Below are positions 8,011 to 16,883 of a stretch of DNA of 64,000 nucleotides, in pieces; positions within the stretch are counted from its first letter, which is position 1; each line of letters opens with the position of its first letter. The stretch is from Pseudoalteromonas citrea (GTDB lineage: Bacteria > Pseudomonadota > Gammaproteobacteria > Enterobacterales > Alteromonadaceae): contig NZ_AHBZ03000022.1 in the NCBI RefSeq assembly GCF_000238375.3, positions 248,001 through 312,000 on the forward strand. Direction: 5' to 3'. The translations under genes and the position numbers were made by a program. The notes below the pieces were generated by a model. The model searched no databases, was not told the DNA's origin, and saw only the letters and a list, made by a program, of their open reading frames with translations.

Positions 8011-8410
8011 TGTCTACTGGCCCTTTTATACCTTGGTGATTAAGTGTCAACGTGCCGCATTTGTCTGTAGCTTGCGGGCCACCAGCTTTAGGCTTAGCCG
8101 ATAATGAGAATTCAAGACTATTCGTCTCACCACTATCGTCATGTTTATTCTTATGTTCATAGACAAAATCATAGCCATCAGCTGTCTGTGAGATTGGAAA
8201 TATACCACTATCAGGGTAACCCCCGTTGCGTGAATAAATACGTTCTAATATCGCCGCAATTTGTAACATCTTTTGCTGCGCCTCTGAACGGCGGCTCTCT
8301 TGAACATACTGAAAATAAGAAGGCAAGGCCAAACTGCCAAGCACAGCAACAATCAACACCGAGATGAGTAACTCAGTTAAGGTAAACCCTTTTAATGAAC
8401 GTATTTGCAC
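7997..8410 (-). CDS. pilE: Type IV minor pilin PilE-like
   Basis: A 137-residue prepilin. The leader MQIRSLKG is followed by FTLTELLISVLIVAVLGSLALPS, with Glu5 present, and then the pilin helix YFQYVQESRRSEAQQKML. The C-terminus has the classic pilin disulfide loop, from DKCGTLTLN to NDCW. It begins with GTG at 8410, preceded by GGAG five bases upstream. It is the first gene of the minor-pilin operon here, whereas in Pseudomonas-type clusters pilE is usually last, after pilY1. It overlaps fimT. Confidence 0.85.
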   Translation of the reverse strand: MQIRSLKGFTLTELLISVLIVAVLGSLALPSYFQYVQESRRSEAQQKMLQIAAILERIYSRNGGYPDSGIFPISQTADGYDFVYEHKNKHDDSGETNSLEFSLSAKPKAGGPQATDKCGTLTLNHQGIKGPVDNDCW

Positions 8411-8692
8411 ATAAACTCCAAAACAAATGATAACGCTGTCATAAAACCAATAACAGGAACAAGTATAGACCGAGTTGTCGTTTGTTAATACTTATTTATT
8501 AACCAAATTATCACATTCAGCATATATTTAAAAATTATGACGAGCCCAATCTAAATCAATAAAATGAGCAAAATGCCCTTATTAAGAATTTAAACGGTTA
8601 TGTACATCCTGTGTAGTCATCTTTTTGTTGTTATAACAACCGATTTTTACACTGAAAATATGAATTGTTTTTATTTTTCAGGGGAAGGAAAC
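8411..8692. other. Intergenic region upstream of the minor-pilin operon
   Basis: AT-rich sequence with no gene. It should hold the promoter of the pilin operon; a TATACT -10-like hexamer is visible on the minus strand near 8465. A perfect 14-bp palindrome GTTGTTATAACAAC occupies 8627-8640. Nothing else is recognised. Confidence 0.5.
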
Positions 8693-8723
8693 TAAAAAGC
8701 CGCACATTGGCATGCACGGCTTT
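8693..8723 (-). terminator. Intrinsic terminator of the rpsF-rplI operon
   Basis: On the minus strand AAGCCGTGCA, loop TGCCAA, TGTGCGGCTT forms a 10-bp stem (two G-U pairs) followed by TTTAG, 13 bases after the rplI stop codon. Confidence 0.85.
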
Positions 8724-8735
8724 GCTTAATAAAGA

Positions 8736-9188
8736 TTAAGCTTCAGCAATAACGATTACTTTAATAGTAGCTGTTACGTCTGAATGTACTGCGATTGCAA
8801 CGTCAAATTCGCCAGTCTCACGGATAGTACCTAGAGGTAGACGAACTTCTGACTTAGCAACTTCAACACCAACAGCTGAGATAGCGTCAGCGATGTCGCG
8901 AGTACCGATAGAACCGAATAGCTTACCTTCGTCACCAGCTTTAGATACTAAAGTAACTTCAGCTAATGCTTCAAGTTTGTCAGCGCGTGCTTGAGCCGCA
9001 ACTAACCCTTCAGCGATTTTCGCTTCTAGTTCAGCACGACGTGCTTCGAAAGTTTCGATATTTGCTTTAGTCGCAGGAACTGCTCTACCCTTCGGGAATA
9101 AGAAGTTACGTGCGAAGCCAGATTTAACTGCAACCTGGTCACCTAGGCCACCTAGGTTAGCGATCTTGTCTAGTAGAATAACTTGCAT
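8736..9188 (-). CDS. rplI: 50S ribosomal protein L9
   Basis: A 150-residue ribosomal protein that binds 23S rRNA at the base of the L1 stalk. The diagnostic N-terminus [30 protein letters not shown] is present as consecutive shorter blocks, including the GYGRN-like [10 protein letters not shown] segment. The long connecting helix runs over about 40-75 ([14 protein letters not shown]) and the C-terminal domain over about 80-150. Full length for the family. It is the last gene of rpsF-priB-rpsR-rplI and is followed by a clear terminator. Confidence 0.97.
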   Translation of the reverse strand: MQVILLDKIANLGGLGDQVAVKSGFARNFLFPKGRAVPATKANIETFEARRAELEAKIAEGLVAAQARADKLEALAEVTLVSKAGDEGKLFGSIGTRDIADAISAVGVEVAKSEVRLPLGTIRETGEFDVAIAVHSDVTATIKVIVIAEA

Positions 9189-9223
9189 ATCTCTACACCT
9201 TTTAAAAACTGTTAATCCGCTGC

Positions 9224-9451
9224 TTACTTATGTAAGTCAGTGTATGGAAGAAGGGCTAAGTAGCGAGCACGCTTGATAGCAGTTGCTAGCTGGCGCTGGT
9301 ATTTAGCGCTAGTACCTGTGATACGGCTAGGTACGATTTTGCCACTTTCTGTTACATAGTTTCTAAGAGTAGCTAGATCTTTATAATCGATTTGTTGTAC
9401 GCCTTCCGCTTTAAAACGGCAGAACTTACGACGTCTGAAATAACGTGCCAT
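9224..9451 (-). CDS. rpsR: 30S ribosomal protein S18
   Basis: A 75-residue S18 protein of the ribosomal platform, which binds next to S6. Conserved blocks are [32 protein letters not shown] and [20 protein letters not shown]. The reading frame is open further upstream, but the family start is the ATG at 9451, preceded by GAGG eight to nine bases away. The upstream frame overlaps priB and is not used. A single N-terminal cysteine is kept, so this is not one of the zinc-binding four-cysteine S18 forms. Confidence 0.97.
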
Positions 9452-9461
9452 GAGTAATTCC

Positions 9462-9788
9462 TCAATTAATTCTTTCAATATGTTGTGCATGTAACACAAG
9501 TTGACTCAAACCACTTCGGCTTTCGTGGCGGTTTAAAAAACCGCGGACTTGTATTGCTTGCCCAACGTATAAATGCTGAGTTTGATCCTGGAATGATTCC
9601 CCGCTAGCAACCACTTGAAGTCGAACATAACTATTACGGTTAAGGTCTGCTTCAATTTGCATCGATTTATGTTCAAGAACAAAAATGCAATGTGGAATAC
9701 CAGCAGGACTTTGACTAAATTTGGGTGTTTTACAAATCATGCCCGAAAGCACATATTGATTTGTATACAGGTCAGCCTGTTGTTGCAC
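9462..9788 (-). CDS. priB: Primosomal replication protein PriB
   Basis: A 108-residue single-stranded-DNA-binding OB-fold protein that links PriA and DnaT in replication restart. Between rpsF and rpsR this is the expected gene. Visible OB-fold segments are [22 protein letters not shown], the strand FVLEHKSMQ, and [13 protein letters not shown] near the middle, ending in [19 protein letters not shown]. It starts with GTG at 9788, with GAGGG about ten bases upstream. The stop codon lies 10 bp before the rpsR start. Confidence 0.93.
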   Translation of the reverse strand: MQQQADLYTNQYVLSGMICKTPKFSQSPAGIPHCIFVLEHKSMQIEADLNRNSYVRLQVVASGESFQDQTQHLYVGQAIQVRGFLNRHESRSGLSQLVLHAQHIERIN

Positions 9789-9824
9789 CGCAAACCCTCA
9801 GTCAATATCCAGAGTCAATAACGA

Positions 9825-10166
9825 TTAAGCAGTAGCTGCTTCTTTTTTCTCTTCTCTTACAAGAGGAGATGCTTCAGTTACAGCAGTTTTAGTACGCATA
9901 ACTAAGTTACGAAGTACTGCATCGTTGTAGCGGAAAGAAGTTTCAAGCTCGTTGATTACTTCAGTTGTTGCTTCAACGTTCATAAGAACATAGTGTGCTT
10001 TATGAAGCTTCTCGATTGGGTATGCCAATTGACGACGGCCCCAGTCTTCAAGACGGTGAATAGTACCACCAGCTTCAGTGATAGAACCAGTATAACGCTC
10101 GATCATACCAGGTACTTGCTCACTTTGATCTGGGTGAACCATGAATACGATTTCGTAATGACGCAT
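9825..10166 (-). CDS. rpsF: 30S ribosomal protein S6
   Basis: A 113-residue S6 protein. It begins with the family signature [18 protein letters not shown] and contains [24 protein letters not shown] in consecutive blocks, followed by the second alpha/beta half. S6 binds S18 and the 16S central domain. The C-terminal tail ([21 protein letters not shown]) is charged and probably disordered, like the Glu-rich tails of other proteobacterial S6 proteins. First gene of the operon. Upstream is a hairpin that could be the S6:S18 autoregulatory site. Confidence 0.97.
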   Translation of the reverse strand: MRHYEIVFMVHPDQSEQVPGMIERYTGSITEAGGTIHRLEDWGRRQLAYPIEKLHKAHYVLMNVEATTEVINELETSFRYNDAVLRNLVMRTKTAVTEASPLVREEKKEAATA

Positions 10167-10190
10167 GGATATTCCTTACGGTTAATATAG

Positions 10191-10226
10191 CCTTGTCCCG
10201 TTTCGGCCAGTCGGGGTAAGGCAAGG
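10191..10226 (-). promoter_or_regulatory. Possible S6:S18 autoregulatory leader hairpin
   Basis: In the rpsF leader the minus strand reads CCTTG, CCTTA bulge, CCCG, an 11-nt loop containing GGCCGAAA, CGGG, A, CAAGG. A stem with an asymmetric bulge and a CCG in the loop upstream of rpsF resembles the described S6:S18 mRNA motif that copies the 16S binding site. It lies 24 nt before the start codon. The assignment is by position and shape only. Confidence 0.5.
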
Positions 10227-10347
10227 AACTAAATATGATAGCCGAAATGAGCGCGTATTTTACGCGTAGATTGAAAAATACGCAATAAGATTTTTTAGGA
10301 AATTAAGTGTATCGAAAAGATAATATAAAACAGGGGAATATAAATAT

Positions 10348-10423
10348 TGGAGCGGCACACGAGGCTCGAACTCGTGACCTCGACCTTGGCAAGGTCGCGC
10401 TCTACCAACTGAGCTAGTGCCGC
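10348..10423 (-). tRNA. tRNA-Gly (GCC), copy 3 of the array
   Basis: A 76-nt cloverleaf with encoded CCA. The acceptor 5' strand is GCGGCAC and the 3' strand GTGCCGC followed by T and CCA. The D-loop segment is AGCTCAGTTGGTAGAGC. The anticodon arm is CGACC-TTGCCAA-GGTCG with anticodon GCC, and the T-arm contains GTTCGAGCC. Third of three copies in transcription order. The stretch after it to rpsF carries no obvious terminator. Confidence 0.97.
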
Positions 10424-10458
10424 ATCGCAGATCTGACAAAACAGATATAATTTGAAAT

Positions 10459-10534
10459 TGGAGCGGCACACGAGGCTCGAACTCGTGACCTCGACCTTGG
10501 CAAGGTCGCGCTCTACCAACTGAGCTAGTGCCGC
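10459..10534 (-). tRNA. tRNA-Gly (GCC), copy 2 of the array
   Basis: Identical over the whole 76 nt to its neighbours, with anticodon GCC in the loop TTGCCAA and encoded CCA. It is separated from the downstream copy by a 35-nt spacer (10424-10458) and from the upstream copy by 24 nt. Probably processed from a single transcript. Confidence 0.97.
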
Positions 10535-10558
10535 ATCACAATGTGTAAGTTAAAAATT

Positions 10559-10634
10559 TGGAGCGGCACACGAGGCTCGAACTCGTGACCTCGACCTTGG
10601 CAAGGTCGCGCTCTACCAACTGAGCTAGTGCCGC
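10559..10634 (-). tRNA. tRNA-Gly (GCC), copy 1 of the array
   Basis: First of three identical 76-nt tRNA-Gly genes in the direction of transcription, with anticodon GCC and encoded CCA. It starts 28 nt after the terminator of orn, so the array probably has its own promoter, although no convincing -10/-35 pair was found in that short space. Confidence 0.97.
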
Positions 10635-10662
10635 TTTATAACTTACGCGCTTAAGTCTGGTA

Positions 10663-10698
10663 TAAAAAACCCCGCAAGGCTTCTCGTCTTAAGCGGGG
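10663..10698 (-). terminator. Intrinsic terminator after orn
   Basis: Minus strand: CCCCGC (10698-10693), a 17-nt loop, GCGGGG (10675-10670), then TTTTTTA. It separates orn from the tRNA-Gly array. The loop contains CTTAAGACGAGAAG. Confidence 0.88.
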
Positions 10699-10738
10699 CA
10701 GGATTTTACAAGATAAAAAAAGCTTTGCAAGCACTTTT

Positions 10739-11284
10739 TTACAGATTAAAGAATTTTTGTTGGTATACCTTTAATTCCATAATTGAATCTTTGATGTCAT
10801 CCAAAGCAAGGTGTGAACTTTTTTTCGTCACATCTTTTAGTAATTCAGGCTTCCAACGTCGTGCCAACTCTTTCACTGTACTCACATCTAAATTGCGATA
10901 ATGAAAATACGCTTCAAGCTCTGGCATATATTTATTTAAAAATCGACGATCTTGACCAATTGAATTACCACACATTGGTGATTTAGCTGGCGGTACCCAT
11001 GCTTTCAAAAAATCGAGTGTTTGTTTAATGGCATCTTCTTCAGTGAACTTACTGGCTTTACAGCGCGCAGTTAACCCAGAACGGCCGTGCTGGTTTGTAC
11101 ACCACTCGTCCATACCATCAAGGAGCTCATCACTTTGATGAACCGCGATTACTGGCCCTTCAGCCAATATATTTAAGTCGCCATCAGTGATCACTGTGGC
11201 TATTTCTAGTATTTTATCTGTTTTTGGTTCTAACCCCGTCATTTCGAGATCAAGCCAAATCAAATTTGATTCATTAAAAGACAT
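10739..11284 (-). CDS. orn: Oligoribonuclease
   Basis: A 181-residue 3'-5' exoribonuclease of the DEDDh family. It hydrolyses di- to pentaribonucleotides, including pGpG from c-di-GMP breakdown. Exo I is [11 protein letters not shown], with the Asp and Glu metal ligands. Exo II is [20 protein letters not shown], and Exo III includes the [11 protein letters not shown] helix with the catalytic His. Full length. It is transcribed away from rsgA, the usual orn/rsgA divergent pair of gammaproteobacteria. The pGpG role is relevant because a GGDEF protein is encoded later in the window. Confidence 0.96.
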   Translation of the reverse strand: MSFNESNLIWLDLEMTGLEPKTDKILEIATVITDGDLNILAEGPVIAVHQSDELLDGMDEWCTNQHGRSGLTARCKASKFTEEDAIKQTLDFLKAWVPPAKSPMCGNSIGQDRRFLNKYMPELEAYFHYRNLDVSTVKELARRWKPELLKDVTKKSSHLALDDIKDSIMELKVYQQKFFNL

Positions 11285-11489
11285 AAACTACCTTAGCGGT
11301 ACTTTCCTTTAGATCCAGTGCAATAAGATATATCATATTAGCTTCATCAGTTGACCTAAAGCTTTTTTTTAAAAAGCGGGGCATTTAATTGAGTTATAGA
11401 CCAATTACATGCGGCTCACAAAACAAACAGTACATTAATAGGCAAATTTAAACAAATTTCCTGTTACTGAACGAAAGATCAAAGTGAAC

Positions 11490-12548
11490 ATGGCAAAACA
11501 AAAGAAACTTAGTAAAGGCCAATCCAGACGGATAAGCGCCAACCACCAAAAACGTTTGCACAAAGCGAAACAGCAAAAAGCAGACACGACAGATACCACG
11601 TGGCAGGCTGATAACTTAGGCCCAACCGAACCTGCTGTGGTACTCAGCCGCTTTGGTCAACATGCCGATATTGAAACACACGGTGGCGAAGTCTTACGCT
11701 GTAATATTCGTCGTACAGTCTCGAACTTAGTGTGTGGTGACGAAGTGATATTCCGTCGCGCAAAAGTCAGTGAAGGCGATTTAGCTGGCGTGATAGAAGC
11801 TACAGAAGAGCGCCGTAGCCAACTTACTCGCCCTGATTTTTATGATGGTATCAAAGTTGTTGCGGCCAATATTGACCAAATCTTAATGGTTTCCGCTGTC
11901 TTACCTGAGTTTACACCGCAAATTATCGACCGTTATTTGGTCGCCTGTGAAGATATGGGTATTGAACCAATTTTAGTGCTCAATAAAATTGACTTGCTAG
12001 ATGACGAAGGGCTGCAACATATCGAAGAAGTACTCGATATTTATCGAGGCTTAGGATATAAAGTTTTGTTGGTAAGCAATAAGTCAAAGCAAGGTATTGA
12101 TGAATTAAAACAGCAGCTTGTAGATAAAAACAGTATTTTTGTTGGCCAATCTGGTGTGGGTAAGTCGACTTTAGTGAACACGGTTTTACCCAATGCAGAC
12201 ATTCTGACGAAACAAGTCTCTGAAAATAGCGGGCTTGGCCAACACACCACGACCGTATCTCGACTTCACCACCTACCATCTGGCGGTAACCTCATTGATT
12301 CACCGGGTATTCGTGAATTTGGTTTATGGCACCTCGATGTTGAGCGTGTGACTTTTTGCTTTAAAGAGTTTAGAGAGTATATCGGCGGATGCCGCTTTAG
12401 AGACTGTAAACATTTGAACGACCCAGGTTGCTTATTAATTGAAGCGGTTGAGCAAGGAAAAATTAGCCAATTACGTTTTGATAGCTATCATCGCATACTG
12501 GAGTCCATGGCTGATGGCCGAGCAGGCGCTAGAGCACCGCGCGTCTAA
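11490..12548 (+). CDS. rsgA: Ribosome small subunit biogenesis GTPase RsgA
   Basis: A 352-residue circularly permuted GTPase that acts in late maturation of the 30S subunit. After a basic N-terminus ([20 protein letters not shown]) comes the OB-fold (about 45-110). The G motifs are in permuted order: NKID (G4), then [12 protein letters not shown] (G1) and DSPGIREFG (G3). The C-terminal zinc site is in [18 protein letters not shown]. The ATG at 11490 was chosen to match family N-termini; an in-frame GTG six bases upstream is possible. Followed closely by psd, as in many relatives. Confidence 0.96.
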   Translation: MAKQKKLSKGQSRRISANHQKRLHKAKQQKADTTDTTWQADNLGPTEPAVVLSRFGQHADIETHGGEVLRCNIRRTVSNLVCGDEVIFRRAKVSEGDLAGVIEATEERRSQLTRPDFYDGIKVVAANIDQILMVSAVLPEFTPQIIDRYLVACEDMGIEPILVLNKIDLLDDEGLQHIEEVLDIYRGLGYKVLLVSNKSKQGIDELKQQLVDKNSIFVGQSGVGKSTLVNTVLPNADILTKQVSENSGLGQHTTTVSRLHHLPSGGNLIDSPGIREFGLWHLDVERVTFCFKEFREYIGGCRFRDCKHLNDPGCLLIEAVEQGKISQLRFDSYHRILESMADGRAGARAPRV

Positions 12549-12599
12549 GCGTAAACTAAAAGTATGTTAGACTAATTCAAATTTTTTAGGAATCGTAAA

Positions 12600-13469
12600 G
12601 TGAACTTGGATAAATTTAAAATTGCCATGCAATATGCCATGCCAAAGCATGCGATATCACGCCTTGTCGGTAAACTTGCAGCAGCACAAGCGGGCGCATT
12701 AACCACACAGTTAATTAAGCTTTTTATAAAACAATACAAAATTAATATGCGTGAAGCGTTATATGAAGATCCCGCTCATTATAAAACCTTCAATGAATTT
12801 TTTACTCGCCCATTAAAACCGGGGATCCGTCCCCTTGCAGAAGATGAGCATATCGTTGCTCATCCGGTTGATGGTGCAATTAGCCAATTAGGTGATGTCG
12901 TTGATGGACAAATTATTCAAGCCAAAGGCCACGATTACAGCCTACAAACTTTACTCGGTGGCAAAGAAGAAGATGTCTCGCCTTTTTTAGGGGGTAAATT
13001 TGCTTGTATTTACCTTGCTCCAAAAGATTACCACCGTATTCACATGCCAGTTGATGGCGTGCTAAAGCGCATGATTTATGTGCCAGGCGATTTGTTTTCA
13101 GTCAACCCACTCACCGCCCAAAATGTCCCAAATTTGTTTGCGCGCAATGAACGTGTAGTCGCCATTTTTGATACGGCCATGGGTCCACTGGCCATGGTGT
13201 TAGTTGGCGCAACAATAGTCGCCAGCATTGAAACCATTTGGGCGGGTACTGTCACTCCCCCTGCTGGTAAAGATGTATTTAGCTGGGATTACCCTGAGAG
13301 CGGCACCAATGCCGTTCATTTGAAAAAAGGCGAAGAAATGGGTCGCTTTAAATTAGGTTCAACGGTTATTTTAGCTTGGAGTGCCAATGAAGCTGATTTC
13401 TTAGAAGGCGAGCTACCTGAAACAACCACTCGCATGGGGACTCCGTTTGCCCAAAGAGTGTCTGTTTAA
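12600..13469 (+). CDS. psd: Phosphatidylserine decarboxylase proenzyme
   Basis: Makes phosphatidylethanolamine at the inner membrane. The 289-residue proenzyme is cleaved autocatalytically before the serine of LGST (residues 252-255) to give the pyruvoyl group, and this motif is intact in [13 protein letters not shown]. Other conserved parts are [15 protein letters not shown], the catalytic-triad segments [11 protein letters not shown] and [13 protein letters not shown], and VVGATNVGSI-like [16 protein letters not shown]. It starts with GTG, preceded by AGGAATCGTAAA. It lies 51 bp after rsgA and is probably cotranscribed. Confidence 0.96.
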   Translation: MNLDKFKIAMQYAMPKHAISRLVGKLAAAQAGALTTQLIKLFIKQYKINMREALYEDPAHYKTFNEFFTRPLKPGIRPLAEDEHIVAHPVDGAISQLGDVVDGQIIQAKGHDYSLQTLLGGKEEDVSPFLGGKFACIYLAPKDYHRIHMPVDGVLKRMIYVPGDLFSVNPLTAQNVPNLFARNERVVAIFDTAMGPLAMVLVGATIVASIETIWAGTVTPPAGKDVFSWDYPESGTNAVHLKKGEEMGRFKLGSTVILAWSANEADFLEGELPETTTRMGTPFAQRVSV

Positions 13470-13487
13470 AACCCGCTAATTCTTATC

Positions 13488-13516
13488 AAAAAGCCTGCAG
13501 AACGCAGGCTTTTTTA
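13488..13516. terminator. Bidirectional terminator between psd and thiF
   Basis: AAAGCCTGC, loop AGAAC, GCAGGCTTT followed by TTT on the plus strand. AAA precedes the stem, so it can also work for the convergent thiamin operon on the minus strand. Confidence 0.85.
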
Positions 13517-13537
13517 GTCATTCTGTCGGTGCCCTAG

Positions 13538-14326
13538 TCACCCACAATTGTGACATTCAGGGTCAACATGCAACTGAAATTCTCGTACCGAGAGCCCCAT
13601 CGCCTCAACTTGCCGCATACCGCTACCGGATACGTGTCCCAGTAGCATATTCACCGTCAATAATGCCTGCATCGACCCTATCATCCCCAGCAAGGGCCCT
13701 AATACGCCAAAGTTATCGCAATTAAGTGGCGCGTCATGATCACTCTGAGGAAACACACATGCATAACATGGCGATGATTGCCTAAAATCAAAATGAATCA
13801 CTTGGCCTTGCGTGCCAATTGCGGCACCAGATATCAAAATAATGTGATGCTTAGAACAAAAGCGATTTAATAAATAACGCGTTTGATAATTATCACTACA
13901 ATCTAGCACGACATCAGGAGAGCCGATGTGTTGCATAATATTGTCTGCATCAATACGCGCATGAATTGGCTGCACATCAATCTGATTGTTCAAGCTGGCT
14001 AACACTTTACTCGCCGCTTTTGCTTTTCCCTGCCCTAAGTGATTTACCTTGTATAAGATTTGCCTCTGTAAATTAGACAAATCAACTTCGTCATCATCAA
14101 TAAAGGTTAACTTCCCAATCCCAGCTGCGGCCAAATACAATAGGGCTGGGCTACCTAACCCACCACAGCCGACAACACACACATGGGCATTCTTTAATTT
14201 TAACTGCCCTTCTAAGCCGATCTCACTGAGCAATAAATGGCGGCTGTAACGGATCTGTTCTTTCTCCGTTAATAACAAATTTTCATCACTCATATCGCGG
14301 TGATTCGTGTGATCAAACTCAGCCAT
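13538..14326 (-). CDS. thiF: ThiS adenylyltransferase ThiF
   Basis: E1-like enzyme that adenylates the C-terminal Gly of ThiS before sulfur transfer. The ATP-binding motif VVGCGGLGSPALLYLAAAGIG is present, as are the conserved DDDEVDLSNLQRQILY, DCSDNYQTRYLLN and ISGAAIGTQGQV. Two CxxC pairs, CYAC and CHNCG, form the zinc site. MoeB is nearly identical in fold; position at the end of the thi operon decides for ThiF. The ATG at 14326 overlaps the thiDE stop by 8 bp. Other in-frame starts at 14338 and 14293 cannot be excluded, because none has a strong ribosome site. Confidence 0.9.
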   Translation of the reverse strand: MAEFDHTNHRDMSDENLLLTEKEQIRYSRHLLLSEIGLEGQLKLKNAHVCVVGCGGLGSPALLYLAAAGIGKLTFIDDDEVDLSNLQRQILYKVNHLGQGKAKAASKVLASLNNQIDVQPIHARIDADNIMQHIGSPDVVLDCSDNYQTRYLLNRFCSKHHIILISGAAIGTQGQVIHFDFRQSSPCYACVFPQSDHDAPLNCDNFGVLGPLLGMIGSMQALLTVNMLLGHVSGSGMRQVEAMGLSVREFQLHVDPECHNCG

Positions 14327-15839
14327 GAAGCACAGCATTTAATTGAGATATTGCGGCTTCATAGTCATCGGCTTCAGTAATGGCTCGTACCACAGCAACA
14401 CTACCCACTCCAGTATCGGCAACTTGTGCAGCACGCGTTAAATCTATCCCTCCAATCGCAACTGTAGGATAGGTATCACGCATCAGTGGTACAAAGTGCT
14501 GTAATTTCTCTAAACCTTGAATTTGCCCAGTCATATCCTTGGTGGTGGTCGGGTAAATAGCACCAAATGCTAAATAGCTAGGCCTATAATTATGCGCACG
14601 AACCATTTCATAAAAACCATGCGTAGATAACCCTAAGCATAACCCAGCGCTTTGAATGGCTGCTAAATTGGCTTTATCTAAATCCTCTTGACCCAAATGT
14701 ACACCATATGCGCCGTGCTGAATCGCTAACTGCCAATGATCATTAATAAAGACACGCCCTTGGTATTTTTTGCCTAAGGTAATCGCCGTTTCAATATCCT
14801 GTTCTAAGGTCGGCGACTGAGCGTCTTTAACCCGTAATTGCACTGTTGGTACACCCGCAGCCAAACACTTTTCAACCCAATCAAGGGTATCAACCACGGC
14901 ATACAAACCTAGCTCACCCTGTGTACTGGCAAACCCCGCTGAAAAATTAAAGTCACTCGGTGTCTCTAACTCTAACTCATCACCTAACCAACTTCCCGCT
15001 TCAATAACTTGAGGAAAATATTCAAGCTCTTCAGGAAAAGACGTATGAGCAACAGGCCCTATCCCTTCGCCATATCGTCTGCCGATGCTCAACCCTTTAT
15101 TGATATAAGCTTTACCCAGAATAAAAGCATCTTTAAGTGGGTAGCCTTTGGCTAAGCATGCTGCAATAGAAGATGCAAGGCTGCAACCAGTACCGTGAGT
15201 ATGTGGCGTAACAACCGCTTCATTACCTAGCCAATACTCTTCTTGTTCAGCTGATACAGCAAAATCGACACAGTAGCCTTTGGGAAAGTCCCAATGCCCC
15301 CCTTTAATGACAACCGATTTAACCCCAAAAGATTGTAACTTTCTTGCCGCTTCTTTTACCGCACTGGGGCCGATTAAATACACGCCGGTCAGAAGCTGTG
15401 TTTCATGGGTATTCGGTGTGATCACATCAACCAAAGGCAACAAGTGGGCTTTCAGCGCATCAACCGTATCTTCTTCTGTTAATAAATCACCACTGGTGGC
15501 GATTGCTACCGGATCATAAACAACAATCGGCGGCTCTGACCATGTTTGCTTATAATGACTCAAATGCTCAGCAATCAATTGAATTTGTTGCACGTTTGCC
15601 AACATACCAATTTTAATCACTTTGGCTGGCATATCATGAATAAGTGCTTGTAGCTGGGATTCTATGACATCGGTTGACATGGCGTTTAGCGCTTCTACCC
15701 CTAAGCTGTTTTGCGCCGTTAACGCAGTTATAACTGTACAAGCATGTACATTAAAGCTTTGCATTGCTTTTATATCAGCTTGAATACCTGCTCCACCGCC
15801 AGAATCAGATCCAGCTATACTCCATACAACATCAGCCAC
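14319..15839 (-). CDS. thiDE: Bifunctional HMP-phosphate kinase / thiamin-phosphate synthase (ThiD-ThiE fusion)
   Basis: A 506-residue fusion. Residues about 1-265 are ThiD, which phosphorylates HMP-P to HMP-PP: SIAGSDSGGGAGIQADIKAM, VIKGGHWDF, and the anion hole GTGCSLASSIAACLAKG. Residues about 305-506 are ThiE, which joins HMP-PP to the thiazole phosphate: TVQLRVKD, RVFINDHWQLA, GVHLGQEDL, FGAIYPTTTKD and AIGGIDL. It starts with GTG after AAGGAG at a 5-base spacing. Upstream is thiG (57 bp gap) and downstream is thiF (8 bp overlap). Confidence 0.95.
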   Translation of the reverse strand: MADVVWSIAGSDSGGGAGIQADIKAMQSFNVHACTVITALTAQNSLGVEALNAMSTDVIESQLQALIHDMPAKVIKIGMLANVQQIQLIAEHLSHYKQTWSEPPIVVYDPVAIATSGDLLTEEDTVDALKAHLLPLVDVITPNTHETQLLTGVYLIGPSAVKEAARKLQSFGVKSVVIKGGHWDFPKGYCVDFAVSAEQEEYWLGNEAVVTPHTHGTGCSLASSIAACLAKGYPLKDAFILGKAYINKGLSIGRRYGEGIGPVAHTSFPEELEYFPQVIEAGSWLGDELELETPSDFNFSAGFASTQGELGLYAVVDTLDWVEKCLAAGVPTVQLRVKDAQSPTLEQDIETAITLGKKYQGRVFINDHWQLAIQHGAYGVHLGQEDLDKANLAAIQSAGLCLGLSTHGFYEMVRAHNYRPSYLAFGAIYPTTTKDMTGQIQGLEKLQHFVPLMRDTYPTVAIGGIDLTRAAQVADTGVGSVAVVRAITEADDYEAAISQLNAVLHG

Positions 15840-15896
15840 AAAGACTCCTTAAAATTATTCACATTCAGTATTTATAGTTACGAGTTTATACAATAA

Positions 15897-16685
15897 CTAC
15901 TGATGCCAAAATGGCATACCCATCGTGGGCGTAGAAGGCGCTGCCACTTCTTTTTCTGGCATCGCTTGTGCTAAAAAAGCACTGCGTCCTGCACTAACGG
16001 CATGAGAAAAGGCCTTCGCCATCAATACCGGGCAACCCGCCCCAGCTATTGCTGAATTTAATAGCACCGCATCGTACCCCATTTCTAACGCTTGGCAAGC
16101 GTGAGATGGCAGACCGAGTCCGGCATCCACAATCAAGGTCATATCAGGCAAGCGTTCGCGAATGGTTTTTAGGTTATAAGGATTTAACAACCCCTTGCCG
16201 GTCCCAATTGGCGCGCCCCACGGCATCAATACTTCACAGCCTAGTGCCGCCAAACGTTGGCACAAAACCAAATCATCCGTGCAATACGGCAAGACTTTAA
16301 AGCCATCGTTTAATAAGATGTCAGTGGCCTCTAACAAAGCAATTGGATCAGGCTGTAGATTATATTCATCGCCAATCAATTCTAATTTTATCCAATCGGT
16401 GGCAAACACTTCACGGCACATCTTCGCCAAGGTCACCACTTCCTTTACACTGTGGCACCCTGCGGTATTAGGCAATACCGTCAATCCGGTATCTTTAATT
16501 AATTGCCAAAAGTCTTCACCCGCAGAAACTGAGTTCTGTCGACGCAATGACACAGTGACAATTTCAGAGCCTGCTGCAACTATCGATTCTTGCATGATTT
16601 TTGGCGATGGATATAACGCAGAACCTATCAATAATCGGCTAGAGAACGTCTCTCCGTAAATAGTTAACGGGGTATCTTCACGCAT
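15897..16685 (-). CDS. thiG: Thiazole synthase ThiG
   Basis: Forms the thiazole phosphate ring from 1-deoxyxylulose 5-phosphate, dehydroglycine and ThiS thiocarboxylate, using a Schiff-base lysine on a TIM barrel. Typical blocks are [43 protein letters not shown], the lysine segment [44 protein letters not shown] and [12 protein letters not shown]. The 262-residue length is normal. It starts 3 bp after the thiS stop, so ThiS and ThiG, which form a complex, are made together. Confidence 0.96.
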   Translation of the reverse strand: MREDTPLTIYGETFSSRLLIGSALYPSPKIMQESIVAAGSEIVTVSLRRQNSVSAGEDFWQLIKDTGLTVLPNTAGCHSVKEVVTLAKMCREVFATDWIKLELIGDEYNLQPDPIALLEATDILLNDGFKVLPYCTDDLVLCQRLAALGCEVLMPWGAPIGTGKGLLNPYNLKTIRERLPDMTLIVDAGLGLPSHACQALEMGYDAVLLNSAIAGAGCPVLMAKAFSHAVSAGRSAFLAQAMPEKEVAAPSTPTMGMPFWHQ

Positions 16686-16688
16686 ATT

Positions 16689-16883
16689 TTACCCCCCTTG
16701 AATAGGGGAAAGTAAATCAATGTTATCTCCCGCTTTTAAATCTGTTTCTGCACATTGGCTGCGGGGTACAAACTCACCATTTACTGCCACAGCGAACGGC
16801 TCTTTCGCTCCCTTTGCCAAAATAAACTCTCGTAAATTTGGTGTAGTCAACTGCGTTGTTTTACCATTAAAAACTACTTTCAT
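16689..16883 (-). CDS. thiS: Sulfur carrier protein ThiS
   Basis: A 64-residue ubiquitin-fold protein that ends in the required Gly-Gly (SPIQGG). The C-terminal Gly is adenylated by ThiF and converted to a thiocarboxylate that donates sulfur to ThiG. The segment KEPFAVAVNGEFVPRSQ is typical of the family. Its ATG overlaps the thiO stop as ATGA, and its stop lies 3 bp before thiG. Confidence 0.94.
   Translation of the reverse strand: MKVVFNGKTTQLTTPNLREFILAKGAKEPFAVAVNGEFVPRSQCAETDLKAGDNIDLLSPIQGG

Noticed and set aside
10260-10519. Two open frames across the tRNA-Gly array
   Set aside because: Both are translations of the tRNA repeats and have no coding signal.
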